From Dehalococcoidia bacterium (GTDB taxonomy: Bacteria > Chloroflexota > Dehalococcoidia > SpSt-223): a stretch of 64,000 nucleotides of DNA. Made by a program: the position numbers and the translations under genes. Where the stretch lies: the NCBI GenBank assembly GCA_026003895.1, contig BPIC01000004.1, positions 372,001 through 436,000 on the forward strand, given 5' to 3'. Positions 43,925 through 54,100 of the stretch are shown piece by piece; position 1 is the first letter of the stretch, and every line of letters starts with the position of its first letter. The notes below the pieces were generated by a model. That model saw only the letters and a program-made list of their open reading frames with translations, ran no database searches and had not been told where the DNA came from.

Positions 43925-45033
43925 CCGCGGCGTGCCGCTTCGCGTACCCGATAAAACTCGTCGAGATAGCGCTTGGCGAGGCCGGGGTCGTCGATGATGA
44001 GCAGATTCTCGTCGTTGCTGCGGTCGGCATTCTCTGAGAAGTTGTACGAACCGAGCAGCACCGTTTGCTCGTCGATGACGATCCACCTTGTGGTGCATGA
44101 TGTAGGGGTTGCCGTCCTGAACCACCTCGATTCCGGCTGCTTGCAGCTTGCGCATCTCGGCGAACTGCGTCTCCGAATCCGGTGCGCTCGACGACGCCGG
44201 CCACCTTCACGCCGGCCCTTGGCTCGATCGATCATGGCGTCGCCAATGGGGTCGCTCGTGAATTGAAAACGCCATGAAAACGATGCTGGAGCGGGCTTGG
44301 CGCAGCCGTTGGACGATCCGATCGGCGACTTTGTCTTGCGGGGCGAAGAGCGTTTCGATCGTCGCGCCGTCGACCATGACGCGCGGGTTGGGAACACCGG
44401 CTGGCTTGCTCGGACCCGAATTGGCGGCTCGTAAACATCTTCTCGAACTCCGCCGCGTAGTTTTCGGCAACGCGGGGAGAGAACATGACCAAGGCGTTGT
44501 TGTTGTGGCGAAACGTGTCGTTGGTGGTGAAGTTGTAACGAGCCGGTCCAGACCGCCTCACCGTCGCGGACGACGAACTTGTGGTGCATGATTGCCCCCG
44601 CGGCGATCAGCGACGATCGGAATGCCTCCGTCGCGGACCCGCGCGAGCGCGGCTTGGATGGCAGGGTCGTCATTCTCGACGGTGTCGGTGTCGGTGACCA
44701 TCCGCACGACGACGCCGCGCTGTTTCGCGCGGACGAGAGCCTCGGCGACATTGGCCAAGTCGAAGTCGTAGATGGCGATATCGAGTTGGCGGCGAGCGCC
44801 GTCGATGAAGGCGACGAGCCGCTCGTCGATACCGCTCCGCCGCTCGGGCCGGTCGATCGGGATAGCGCGGCTCGGTGAACCAGACGTCGTACCAGCCGCC
44901 GGAACTCGAGGGCGCTCCGTCTATCGCGCCGCTGCGTTCGACGAGCCGAGGAAACGACGACGGCAACCGTCACGCACAAGCAGAGCGCCAGCACAGCGAG
45001 GGCGATCGAAAAGGCGACGAGACGGCGGCCCAT
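43921..45033 (-). pseudogene. phospholipase D-like protein, multiply frameshifted
   Basis: An exported PLD-superfamily protein in about eight frame pieces. The N-terminus MGRRLVAFSIALAVLALCL is a signal anchor. Fragments in the three frames give YDFDLANVAEALVRAKQRGV, then the first HKD motif AIMHHKFVVRDGEAVWTGS with NFTTNDTFRHNNNALVMF. The second half has KVADRIVQRLRQARSSIVFM and the second HKD, MHHKV...VIDEQTVLLGSYNFSENAD. Each join I checked is repaired by removing one base, for example GG near 44088. The gene is probably intact in the organism. Substrate (lipid, nucleic acid or other phosphodiester) unknown. It overlaps the upstream gene by 1 nt. Confidence 0.75.
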
Positions 45034-45580
45034 CAGCAGTCTTCCCGCTCGGGAAGGCAGCTTTCGCGATGACCCTCGGGCTGCCCGCGGTCGTATGCTG
45101 ACCGGTCAACGGACTCGTTCGGCGGCTGAGTAAGGCCGCTGAGTGGAGCGGGGTCAGGCACGTGGCCGGCGCCCGTCTCAGCGGCGCTAGCGCGGTTTTC
45201 CGAGGCCGGTGCAATCGCTGGGAGGTCCGGCCAACGTGGCGACTCGCCGCCCCCACCGCCCTCGGGCGGTGCGTGCTCGGTCGTGGCGGCTGCTTCGGTA
45301 AGGCGCACGGCTTGCCGAATCTGGCGGCGAAGCTGCCGAAGCTGCTCGTAGAGTGCGGGCCTCCGCGGCGGCGCTGTCCTCGATGGAAGCCGTGGAGGCG
45401 ACCGCCCTGCTGGGCGAGCGGAAGGGCCCACTGCAGAATCTCCGCAAACTGCTCGTCGGTCAAGCCGCCGCGTAGCCGCTCGTCGGTGAGGATCGTCTCC
45501 TCGGCGAGCTGAAGTCGCCGCTGCATCTCGCTTGGGTCCACCCGCTGCTCCGCACCTGGTCGCTGCTTGGTCAGCGCCAT
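45033..45580 (-). pseudogene. unrecognised protein, frameshifted
   Basis: Starts MALTKQRPGAEQRVDPSEM and reads RRLQLAEETILTDERLRGGL and TDEQFAEILQWALPLAQQGG. It loses frame near 45365-45400 and continues ALYEQLRQLRRQIRQAVRLT, ending in a Pro/Gly/Glu-rich, probably unstructured tail (TTEHAPPEGGGGGESPRWPD). With one base removed it would be about 180 residues. The helical middle resembles a short coiled coil. No family recognised. Its TGA overlaps the ATG of the PLD gene, so the two are cotranscribed. Confidence 0.5.
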
Positions 45581-45647
45581 CCTTTCTAGGGTACAGCACT
45601 GTCGACTGATACGATACCTGCGGCGTTTCGCGCCGGGAGCCATCGCC

Positions 45648-46229
45648 GTGTCCAAGCGCCTCGCCTGGCTGCGCTTCATCATCCGGACTCTGCTCGGACT
45701 GAGTCGACCGGGGCGATTGGCTCGACGAGGGGCGCGTCCTCGGTTGCGCGTATCCCAAGTCCCCCGCGCGCGCTCGCGGCGCTCGCCGAACAGGGCGTCG
45801 GCCTTCTGATCAATCTCCACCGAGAGGCCGCACGATCTGGCGCTGCTCGCCCGGTTCTCGTTGCGCGAGGTGCACCTTCCCATCCGTGATCTCGCTGCGC
45901 CAACGCCTCGGCAGATTGATACCGCGCTTGCCGCCGTCGACGCCGCGCTGGCAAGCGGGACGGCGGTTGCCGTCCACAGCGGCGCTGGGCTCGGACGCAC
46001 TGGAACCCATCCTTGCCTGTCTGTTGGTCGCACGGGGGGCGACTCCGAGGCGAGGCCATGGCGCGCGTCCGCGCACTGCGTCCCGGCTCGATCGAGACGG
46101 CGGCGCAAGTCGAGTCAGTGCGGCGGGCCTGGCGCACGTCGAAGTGTCCGCAAGCAGGCACTCCAAGCCAATACGGAACGCCCGAACGAGGTCGGGAGCG
46201 CTGCCTCGCCGGACTATCGACTGGACTAG
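45648..46229 (+). pseudogene. dual-specificity phosphatase-like protein, frameshifted, active-site Cys replaced by Ser
   Basis: Fragments in three frames assemble into a small DUSP/tyrosine-phosphatase fold: DWLDEGRVLGCAYPKSP, then ALAALAEQGVGLLINLHREA, then FSLREVHLPIRDLAAPTPRQ. The signature loop is VAVHSGAGLGRTGT, and a helix RVRALRPGSIETAAQVESVR follows. The expected motif is HC-x5-R; here the codon is AGC, Ser, in place of Cys. No indel is needed at that point, so this is a substitution. GTG at 45648 follows GGGAG. At least four indels disrupt the frame, so both decay and poor sequence are possible. Confidence 0.65.
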
Positions 46230-46348
46230 TTGGGACGACCTGAACGCCTCACCCCCGTCTGGGTGGCGGCTCCATCGAAAAGGCGGTCTCGGCACCGGGC
46301 CGATGACGTCCACCCCGCGACCCACGTGGCGGACTACTACTCCGACGG

Positions 46349-46800
46349 TCAGCCGGAGCAGACTACCGGGATGGCACGAACTACTCGCCCCATAATCTGG
46401 CAGATGACGTCGCGGCTCCGCGGGCGCGTGTCGAAGTCGACAAGGACCACCTGTTGCCACGTTCCCAAGAGCGGAATGCGGTCGAAGAAGGGAACGACAA
46501 GCGAGGGGACCGAGCAATGCGGCGCGAACATGGGAATGGCCATTGTTGTCGTTCCAGCGCTCGTTATGGGCGTAGACGCGCGAGCGAGGAGCGATCGTCT
46601 CGAACGCCGTCGCGAGGTCGGCGACGAGGCCCGGTTCGTACTCGATGGTCGTGAGGCCGGCGGTGGAGCCGGTGACAAAGAGCGTGGCCGTGCCGCGCGA
46701 AAGCCCGCTTTCCGAGCAGCGCAGTCCGGAGCGCGGGCGTCAGGTCGACGATATCGTCGTTGCCGTTGGTGGTTACCTCGAACTTGCGGCTGATGATCAC
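46349..46800 (-). pseudogene. YjbQ/UPF0047 family protein, frameshifted
   Basis: The first frame gives IISRKFEVTTNGNDDIVDLT. Removing one base near 46725 restores SESGLSRGTATLFVTGSTAG and LTTIEYEPGLVADLATAFET. A further removal near 46515 gives SLVVPFFDRIPLLGTWQQVV, LVDFDTRPRSRDV. This is the UPF0047/YjbQ fold, some members of which have thiamine-phosphate synthase activity in vitro. It begins with GTG at 46800 in a GTGA overlap with the mscS stop. Confidence 0.75.
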
Positions 46801-47398
46801 GGGACAGCCCCGTCTGGCCCCTCGGGCTGGGTGGCAATTTCGAGTGGCGTCGGGGTGAATGCGCCGCGGTTCACGATTGCCTCGCTAAAGAGGATCGCGT
46901 TTGGCCACCATCACTTTGCCCCCCCGTCGTCGCACGTCAAGATGGTGACCCGCACGCTGACGGACTGCACTGTGCCCTCAAACTCCTTGACTTTGATCCG
47001 CTGCCCGATGCGAAACGGTCGCTCGACGAGTAAGTAGACGCCCGGCGATGAAATTGCGCAGCACATCCTGCATGGCGAGGGTAAAGGCGAGTGTCGCGAT
47101 GCCAAGGCCAGCGGCGACCGCTGTGAGATCGACACCGAAGATCGCAAGGCCCACGGCGCCGACAACCGCCCAAGTGACGAGGATGAGGGTACGGTCGACG
47201 ACGAAGACGGTGTGCGTCTCGAAGCGGCGGCCAACGGCACGTCGGACCCCCGCGCCGCAGGCGGGCGGCCATCACCCAGAGCACCAGAGCAACGACAAGC
47301 GTTTGAATGATGCGGACGGCAAAGGGTGTCGCCGCTTGCAGCGTGGACTCCCACCAGAACTGGAAGCCCGTGATGAGGGGATCGAGCCAGGCAGCCAT
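46797..47398 (-). pseudogene. small-conductance mechanosensitive channel (MscS family), frameshifted
   Basis: The start MAAWLDPLITGFQFWWESTL and the helix RIIQTLVVALVLWVMAARL lie in one frame; the diagnostic MscS segment lies in others: VYLLVERPFRIGQRIKVKEF and EGTVQSVSVRVTILTCDDG. Removing single bases, for example in the G and A runs near 46920 and 46905, restores KVMVANAILFSEAIVNRGAF and a stop at 46799-46797. The protein would be about 198 residues, short for MscS, with fewer N-terminal helices. Role: pressure-release channel in the membrane. No Shine-Dalgarno is present; a TATAAT box ends 7 nt before the ATG. Confidence 0.75.
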
Positions 47399-47405
47399 TG
47401 GCCAG

Positions 47406-47430
47406 ATTATATCGACCGGTCCCGTACACT
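47406..47430. promoter_or_regulatory. back-to-back -10 boxes for two leaderless genes
   Basis: On the minus strand TATAAT (47411-47406) ends 7 nt before the mscS ATG. On the plus strand TACACT (47425-47430) ends 6 nt before the ATG of the CoxG-like gene. The -35 regions of both are poor matches and overlap each other. Neither gene has a Shine-Dalgarno, which supports leaderless initiation. Confidence 0.5.
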
Positions 47431-47436
47431 TGGACG

Positions 47437-47892
47437 ATGCGTTTCGAAGGTTGCCGCACGCTGCTCGCGCCGCCCGAGGTGGTTTGGTCGACACTCCTCG
47501 ACCCGGGCGTGCTTCGCACTTGCATCCCCGGCTGTCAGGAGGTCCGGCTCGACGGCGCGGAGTATCACGTTCGCGCCACCCTTGCAATGCTTTTCGTGCG
47601 CGGGACGTACCAAGGGCGCGTTCGCCTCGTCAACCCCGTACGGCCGCATGCCTTCCCAACTGGACGCCGATACCGCTATCGGGGTCGTGAGCACGTTTCG
47701 TACCGTCTCACCGGCGACTCGACAACGACGCTTCACTATTTCTGTGAGGCGTATCTCGAAGGGACCTTGCCTTCGCTTCGGTGAGTCGCTCATTCGCACG
47801 ATAGCGAACCGGCTTCTGGACTCAGTATTTCGCCTGTCCTCGCCGCCCGGCTCGCGACGCTCCGTGATGGGCGTTCCAGCCTCGAGGACTAG
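47437..47892 (+). pseudogene. CoxG/SRPBCC-like protein, frameshifted
   Basis: The first 110 codons read MRFEGCRTLLAPPEVVWSTL and LDPGVLRTCIPGCQEVRLDG, the typical start of CoxG-type SRPBCC proteins (carbon-monoxide dehydrogenase subunit G and relatives), then STTTLHYFCEAYLEGTLP. A base too many near 47775 produces an early stop. In the other frame the text continues RFGESLIRTIANRLLDSVFR, and after a further shift ARLATLRDGRSSLED with a stop at 47890-47892. No CO dehydrogenase genes are nearby, so a lipid- or cofactor-binding role is only possible, not shown. Confidence 0.65.
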
Positions 47893-47970
47893 CCTTGCCT
47901 CGGGCTCGAGGTGGCGACGACGCTCGGGGACACGGCCGGGAAGCGCTCGCTCGCGAGCTGACCCGAAATG

Positions 47971-47994
47971 AAAAACCCGCTCCAGCGGAGCGGG
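47971..47994 (-). terminator. terminator of the rplU-rpmA-rpmE operon
   Basis: On the minus strand CCCGCTCC pairs with GGAGCGGG over a 3-nt loop and is followed by five T (plus-strand A run 47971-47975). It lies 24 bp after the rpmE stop. Confidence 0.85.
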
Positions 47995-48017
47995 CGAGGC
48001 CGCGGCGGAGTGCGGGG

Positions 48018-48221
48018 TTAGTCGGTGATGCCAAAGCGGCGCTTGAAGCGCTCGACGCGGCCAGCAGTGTCGACGATGCGCTGCTCGCCAGTGAAGTAGG
48101 GGTGACACTTGCTGCACACGTCGACGCGCATGGACGCCTTCACCGAGCCGGTTTCGAAGGTCTGCCCACACGAACAGGTGATAATCGCCTTGGTGTAGTT
48201 CGGATGAATCTTCTCTTTCAT
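48018..48221 (-). CDS. rpmE: 50S ribosomal protein L31 (zinc form)
   Basis: A 67-residue L31 starting [20 protein letters not shown]. The zinc ligands are CSC and [10 protein letters not shown]. The C-terminus [12 protein letters not shown] is normal. Its ATG overlaps the rpmA stop by 4 nt. In this operon it is grouped with L21 and L27, an arrangement less common than rplU-rpmA-obg. Confidence 0.96.
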   Translation of the reverse strand: MKEKIHPNYTKAIITCSCGQTFETGSVKASMRVDVCSKCHPYFTGEQRIVDTAGRVERFKRRFGITD

Positions 48222-48481
48222 TCCGCTGCCACCGGAAGAACCGACGCCTTGCGATGATCCTGGCCGGCGCGCTCGAACTTGACGACGCCGTCGATCAGCG
48301 CAAAGAGCGTGTGGTCACGGCCGACGCCGACATTGCGGCCCGGCTTGATCGGTGTCCCGCGCTGCCGGACGATGATGCCGCCGGCGCGCACTGGCTGACC
48401 ATCATAGAGCTTCACGCCGAGCCGCTTGGCGTTGCTGTCGCGGCCGTTGCGCGAGCTTCCGACTCCCTTTTTGTGCGCCAT
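48218..48481 (-). CDS. rpmA: 50S ribosomal protein L27
   Basis: An 87-residue L27: [40 protein letters not shown] and [20 protein letters not shown]. The N-terminal Lys-rich arm that reaches the peptidyl-transferase centre directly follows the Met, so no cleavable N-terminal extension of the Firmicute type is present. It starts 2 nt after the rplU stop and is preceded by GGAGGCAAC. Confidence 0.97.
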   Translation of the reverse strand: MAHKKGVGSSRNGRDSNAKRLGVKLYDGQPVRAGGIIVRQRGTPIKPGRNVGVGRDHTLFALIDGVVKFERAGQDHRKASVLPVAAE

Positions 48482-48483
48482 AG

Positions 48484-48801
48484 TTAGTTGCCTCCGACGA
48501 TGCTGTCGATCCGAACGCGCGTATAGCGCTGGCGATGGCCAAGCCGCCGGCGATAGCGCACTTTTGGCTTGTACTTGAACACGACGATCTTCTCGCCCTT
48601 CACTTCTCGCAGCACCGTTCCGGTCACTTTTGCTCCGGCAACGGTCGGCTGCCCGACGGTGACCCGCGGGCCGTCGGCAAGGAGAAGCACCTTCTCGAAC
48701 TCGACGGTCGCGCCGGGCTCCAGATCGCGCCGGTCGACGTCGAGCACCTGGCCGGCGCGGACCTTCACCTGATGCCCACCAGCGTCTACGATCGCGTACA
48801 C
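48484..48801 (-). CDS. rplU: 50S ribosomal protein L21
   Basis: A 105-residue L21: [38 protein letters not shown] and [23 protein letters not shown] at 48801 is chosen for the conserved start and for GAGGGTGG before it; upstream codons in frame are not L21-like. A 7-bp hairpin (48815-48831) stands just before the Shine-Dalgarno, and a stronger terminator-like hairpin lies further up the leader, suggesting control of this operon at the RNA level. Confidence 0.96.
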   Translation of the reverse strand: MYAIVDAGGHQVKVRAGQVLDVDRRDLEPGATVEFEKVLLLADGPRVTVGQPTVAGAKVTGTVLREVKGEKIVVFKYKPKVRYRRRLGHRQRYTRVRIDSIVGGN

Positions 48802-48847
48802 GTTTCCACCCTCGGCCGGCGTCGCGCCGGCAACAGATCGACACACG

Positions 48848-48872
48848 AAAAAGGCGCTCCGGGCGGAGCGCC
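48848..48872 (-). terminator. terminator-like hairpin in the rplU leader
   Basis: On the minus strand GGCGCTCC pairs with GGAGCGCC over GCCC and is followed by five T and C. It lies 48 bp after the stop of the deacetylase-like gene, for which it could be the terminator, but also downstream of the promoter at 48883-48912, so any rplU transcript must pass through it. Confidence 0.7.
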
Positions 48873-48882
48873 GCTTACAGGA

Positions 48883-48912
48883 AGTGTAGCAATGGCCTAG
48901 CGGCTTCGTCAA
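48883..48912 (-). promoter_or_regulatory. promoter of the rplU-rpmA-rpmE operon
   Basis: On the minus strand TTGACG (48912-48907), an 18-bp spacer and TACACT (48888-48883) preceded by TTGC (an extended -10 feature). It begins 8 bp after the deacetylase-like gene. Initiation near 48876 places the terminator-like hairpin at the very 5' end of the transcript. Confidence 0.65.
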
Positions 48913-48920
48913 ACGTGCCC

Positions 48921-49989
48921 TCAGCCACCGGTGATTGGGACCCAGCGCCGCCCGGACGCCAAGGCAACCAAGTCCTCCGAGGTCAGGACGCGCAGATGAG
49001 CTGCTGACCACGCGACCAGTTCTTCGTAGGCTGCCCAGATCCTCGCCTGTTCGCTCGCGGAACGGACCTGCGATGGATCGGGGGCATCGAGGTCGTAGGG
49101 TGGGGAAAGAGGCCGCGTCCGATCCCTATCGGCGAAGTAGATCAGGGTCCAACTTTCTGCCCCACGGCGGACGAAATTGTTCTCGTGGATCAGCGAGGTG
49201 ATGATTGGCGGCCGCGTGGCCGACCACGCGGCGAGCCGCCGCTGGAGGTAGGGAAGCGGCTCAAAATCGGCGGCGTCTTGCCTGCTCAGCATGTTCCACC
49301 AGAACTGATTTGTGACGCGGGCGTTCGACCAGCGGGTGACGCTGAAGTCGCTCGGCCGGATGAGCAGCCCGCTGTCCCATTCGAAGGGACGATCGATCGC
49401 CGTTCCTTCCTCGTGGTAGATCACGATCGCCTGTGCGCCAAGCTCGCGGAGCAGCCGTTTGGCGGCGGCGCGGACGGCTTGCTTGTCGGATGGCGTGCCA
49501 ACGGTCGACGGTGGCCGGCCGAACAGCGCCGTCATGTAGGTGAAGCCGCCCGGCCGCGAGCGATCCAGCTCGCCGGTGCGAAGGTCGAGCCGGTAGGTTT
49601 CGTACTCGAGGAGCGCGGTAGTCAGCGCCTCGCCGCTCAGCCCGGCGATGGGCCCGTCAAAGCCGGCCCACATCGGATGCGGCGCTCGCACATGGTAGCT
49701 AATCGTCTGTCCCGTCTCGTTGAGTGCCGCGATGACGTCCGGGCGGCGGTCGGCATATTCTTCGGCCATGGTTGGCGTCAGATAGAAGTCGCCGCGGACA
49801 CCATAGCGCCGGAACATTGCCACGAGGCGCAGGACCGTGTCGGCGCTCTCATCGAGGTGGCGCCAGTCGTGAACGTTGATTGCGAACGTGATTATCGGCG
49901 TCTCGAAGGCGCGGGCGCTGCCAGCGAAACTGAGGGCGAGCCCACTCGCGAGTGCCCCTGCCAAGAACTCGCGGCGACTGGGGGGTCAT
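48921..49989 (-). CDS. TAT-exported polysaccharide-deacetylase-like protein (one frameshift)
   Basis: Mature part of about 330 residues in one frame: ETPIITFAINVHDWRHLDES, FRRYGVRGDFYLTPTMAEEY, GQTISYHVRAPHPMWAGFD and SLIHENNFVRRGAESW. The pattern of an early Asp/His strand, a YGVRGDFYL strand and a SYHVRAPHP strand resembles NodB-type deacetylase folds, though the full metal triad is not certain. The signal is split. At a run of six G (49980-49985) one extra base hides MTPSRREFLAGALASGLALS, a twin-arginine signal peptide. With it the start is ATG 49989, overlapping the stop of the upstream gene and following AAGGAGGACG. Confidence 0.6.
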
Positions 49990-51123
49990 CGGCGTCCTCC
50001 TTGCCGGGCGGCTCGCATTGGAACACCGAATTGCACTGCTGGCAGCATGCGGCGGTTCGCGCCGGCGCCTTCTTCGGCGCGCGGGTCCTCGCCGGGGTTC
50101 GCAACCTCCCACGCCCGGTAGGCGTCGGCCATCTCAGAGAAGGTTGCCCAGCGCACCTGGCCAGCGCGAACGGCCGGGTCGATGGTGTCAGTGAGGAACT
50201 GCTCGACGACGGTGTGCGGGTCGGTCGGGCTGCTCTGGAACTCGCCGGGGTGGATGGTGATGTGGGAAGACGTTTGACCCGGTCCGCACGGGCGTCGGCG
50301 ATCGAGGCGGCGACACTCTCGCGAACGAATTGAAAGTAACCGGCGTCTCCGCCCATATCCGGGGAGCGGCGGGAGCTGGCGTAATCAAGCCGGGTGTACT
50401 TGCCAGTCGGGAGGTAGACGATCGCGCCGTTCGGGTCGTGGCGAGCGAAGTTCGACAGGTCGGTCGCACTCGGCCCTCCCGCCGGCCGCCACGGGTGGAT
50501 GCCCATCACCGACGGATCAGAAGACTGGGTGCGAGGGTCCTTATAGTCGCTCTGGTTGTCGAGCCCGGCGAGCGCCGCCGCCTCCAACACCCCCGGGATA
50601 GAGATTGCCACCCGCTCCAATAGCGGATGGACCGGACGCCGAGGGCGCGAATGAAGCCGATTTCTTCCGCCATGACCGCCGCCCATGTGCTGACCGGCAG
50701 CGTCTCTGGGTTCCGACCGAGATGGGCGTCCTCGTGGAAATGGAGCGCGATCTCGTGGCCCCGCCCCTCGAGCTCGGCGAAGATGGTGTCGCCACGGGAG
50801 AGAGCAACCGTGGTAAACGGCGTTTGGGCCTGAATGGTCAGCCGGCCGCCGTGGCGTTCGGCGATGGTGGCGAGCAGCCGCACATCGTCGGCATGCCGCT
50901 GGTAGAGCGCGGAATTGAAGTAGCTTGCGGTGCTGCTGCTTGGCGGGGTGACGGAGCCGGCGAGGGCGCTCGGCGTCGCGCCGAACGGCTCGATGTGAAT
51001 CCCAATGCCGAACAAGAGCGTTCCACCCGCGGCTCGCGTCGCCTGTGGCAGCGCAAAGGCGAGCGCTCCCGCACCGATCGTCGCTCCCGCCAGCCCGAGG
51101 AACTGTCGCCGTGTGGTCTGCAT
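49986..51123 (-). pseudogene. second TAT-exported deacetylase-like protein, frameshifted
   Basis: MQTTRRQFLGLAGATIGAGA is a twin-arginine signal. The mature part reads TLLFGIGIHIEPFGATPSAL, LYQRHADDVRLLATIAERHG, GRGHEIALHFHEDAHLGRNP and VMAEEIGFIRALGVRSIRYW. Frame is lost near 50620 and again near 50265. The continuations are GVLEAAALAGLDNQSDYKDP, then PTGKYTRLDYASSRRSPDMG, and finally FLTDTIDPAVRAGQVRWATF. The histidine-rich LHFHEDAHLG strand and overall order suggest a polysaccharide-deacetylase-like fold similar to its neighbour. The stop lies inside the ATG of that neighbour. Confidence 0.55.
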
Positions 51124-51193
51124 CGTTCCATCCTTTCCGTGCCGGCCTTGCTCAAGGCACGGATCGGTGGGCTTGGTTGGTTCAATGATGTGA

Positions 51194-54100
51194 TCAATCG
51201 CACAGTCGAGCTGGCGTGAGGCGCGGCTTTCGTCGCCGGACCGTTCGAGCCGGCCGGACATTGAGGGCGCGCGGCCCGTCGAGAAGGGAATGAATGCCCG
51301 TCCAACCGAGGTAGGCGCGGTGCGGCGCTTCTGGCAGGTCGACAGTGATCGACGCGACGTTGTTCTTGTGGTTGCGCTCCGCTGCGGCGTTGCGCCAAAC
51401 CACGGCATAAATGGTGTGGCGGGCGCGTTGGCCGGTGGCGTCCCAAAGGACGGTGGCGGTGCTGCTCTTGCCGGCGTGGACGATGGGCAGGATGTGATGA
51501 CCGATCCGGCGGCCACCTGTCCGCGGGTCGCCGTCGTAGAAGGCAACCGGCACATTGGCAAACGATGCCCCGGTGGCGCTCACGCGCCGCCGTGAGGGTA
51601 ACGAGCGTGCGTCCCGTTACCGCGGAGGTGGGGACCCCCCGGGCGGGCGAGCGCCGAGGATGAGATCGCGAGGTCGCGCGGACCGGCGCCGGGCGCGGAG
51701 CAAACGTCGACGGCGCCGTAGGCAAGCCGGCCGAGCCGTGAAGGCGGATCGTCCCGGTGTTCGGCCGCGCTGTTCGGCGCGACCTGAAGCTGGAACCAGC
51801 CACGATTGTTCGCCTCGTGAACCTCGGGGATCTGGTGGTTCGGGTCGACGACCGCCCAGATGTCGTAGGAGCCGGCCGCGGGCGCGGTCCAAGCTGCGCT
51901 GGCGAACGACACGCCTTGCGGCGCGATCGAGATGACCGAGGTACTGGCGATGGGGGTGCCGCCAGCCGTGGGGTCGCCGTTGAAAAAACGTGAGGTGAAC
52001 CGGTCCGCCCCAGCCGACGATGCTGTAATTGCGAACCCGGGCGGTGAGGGTGATCGGCTCCCCCGGTGTCGGGCAGGCAGGGTCGATAAAGATGTCGGTC
52101 GAGTAGAACTGTTGCGGATAGACGGTCTGATTGACGCGGTTCTTCAGCGTGAAGGTGAAATCGGGCTTGGTCGTCCCGTAATACTGCGGGAGAATCCAGT
52201 TGCTGGCGCCGGGAATCGTGCCGGGCGTTGCCGAATAGGCGATCTCGAAGTAGCCTTCCTCGGTCCAACCGGCGGATGGCCCAACGTTGTAGCTCCAATC
52301 TTCGTCGTCCAAGTCTTCAAGGTACCCGGTTAGGCTCGTGGTTTGGTCGAAACTTCGCTGCGAGCCTTGAATCGCCGTCTTCGAGAAACTTGCATCGAGA
52401 CTCGCGCCAAGTTGGCTGCCGCCGATCGCCGCGATCTCCTTCAAGAAGGAGAAATTGAAGTTCAAGTTATAGCTCTGGCTCTTGACGGTGGTCGTGGTGA
52501 CGGGTCGTCTCATTGTCGATCGTCCAGCCCTGTGCTTGGCCGGTGGCGACCTGAGCGAGATATTGCGGTTGCAGGAGTTGGGTGACGACGTTGGTTGGTC
52601 CGATCGGCGGATAGGAGAGGACATTGCTAGGGTCGTGGTTTGGCCGATAGAACCACGTCTCGAGGCCACTGGCAATCTCCGCCTGCTGGATGGGCTGGCA
52701 GCCCGGTCGAATCGCAGGTCTCGGCCGTCGGCCAGATGACGGCGAGGGTACCCTTGCAGCACGTTGTGCAAATAGAGCGGATACTGCCAGATCGTATATT
52801 CGACGGCGCGAAACATGACGATGTCGTCTGACGTGGCGCGGTTGGTTGTTCCGAACGACGATGCGGCAAAGGCGGTCGTCGTCTTGTCAAAGTTTTGGCC
52901 GTAGGTGAAGCCCAGGCCGCCTTGCACTGCCGATTCGACATCCTCCGGCGGTCCAGCGCCGATCGACCACGACCGCTGCACCTGCGTCGATTGTTGGGTC
53001 GAGGAGATGGTCGTGGTGTTGTAGTTCGTCCGCGTGCAGTCGTCGTAGCCCTGAAGGCAGTTGCTGCTCTGCCAGTTGACATTCACCGTGATGGTGGCCG
53101 ACGGGCCGATCTCGGGGAACTGGTCAAAATGGGTTGGCGGTGCGTAAAGGATACCGTCGACCTCGCTCAGCATCTGCTGGTCGATCGCGACGGTGGGCTG
53201 CCCGACGCGCAAACTGCGCCCCGCGAAGTCCCCCGCCACGATCGCCACGCTCGGCGTCGTTGGACCGAGCCCGCCGGAGAAGCTGCGGGGTGTAGTTGTC
53301 GATGTCGAGCCTTGACCAATCGGGGGCAAATTCCAGAACTGCCGATTGCACCGGGTGGTAGGGATCGCCAGACTGGATGAGATAGATCGGCTGTTCCTGT
53401 GCGATCGACACTTGGCTAGCTCTGGGCCTGGCAGCGGGCTCGATGTCGGCGTAGGCCGTGCCCGAGGTGAGTGAGAGCAGCCCAGACACGAGGTCGTCGT
53501 TGTGATAATCAAATGGGATCTTGAAGTAGAGCGGCTGGACGAGGGTCTGATCGATCTGGAAGCTACTGGTGAATGAGAGTGCATAGACGGAGAAATCGAC
53601 GAAGTAATCCCCTTTGAAGACGCAGGCATCGGTGGTCAAGTAGGGAGCGATGATGACGATCTGATCGGAGGGTGTCTGCCGCAGCCGGTAGCGCCCTGCC
53701 GCCGCGCGGAGCACGCCGGGGGCCCCACTTTTTGTTGCAGGGGGAGTAGCCGGCGCCGGCGGTCGGCGTCGTGGGGTCATTCCACCCGCCGATGCGGGTG
53801 ATGCTGCTGCCCGTGACGCGAAGAAGCACGAGCTGGGTGTAGATCGTGTTGAAGGTGGATCCGCCGCCGAAGATCGGGGGTGTTCCCGAAGACCGCAACC
53901 GCAAGCTCGTCACTGCCGTTGCCATCGAAGTCGCCAGCAGTCAGGCTGAGGTTCCCACCGAGCGGCACCTGCGCAAAGGAGCCAGTCGGGTCGGTCACCA
54001 CGACCTGCGTGAGGGCCTGCTGTTGCAACGCACCGGACGGCGTTGCCTGAAACGTGGCGACCCACACCTTGCCCGTGGTGTCGATCCAGCCGAGGGCGAG

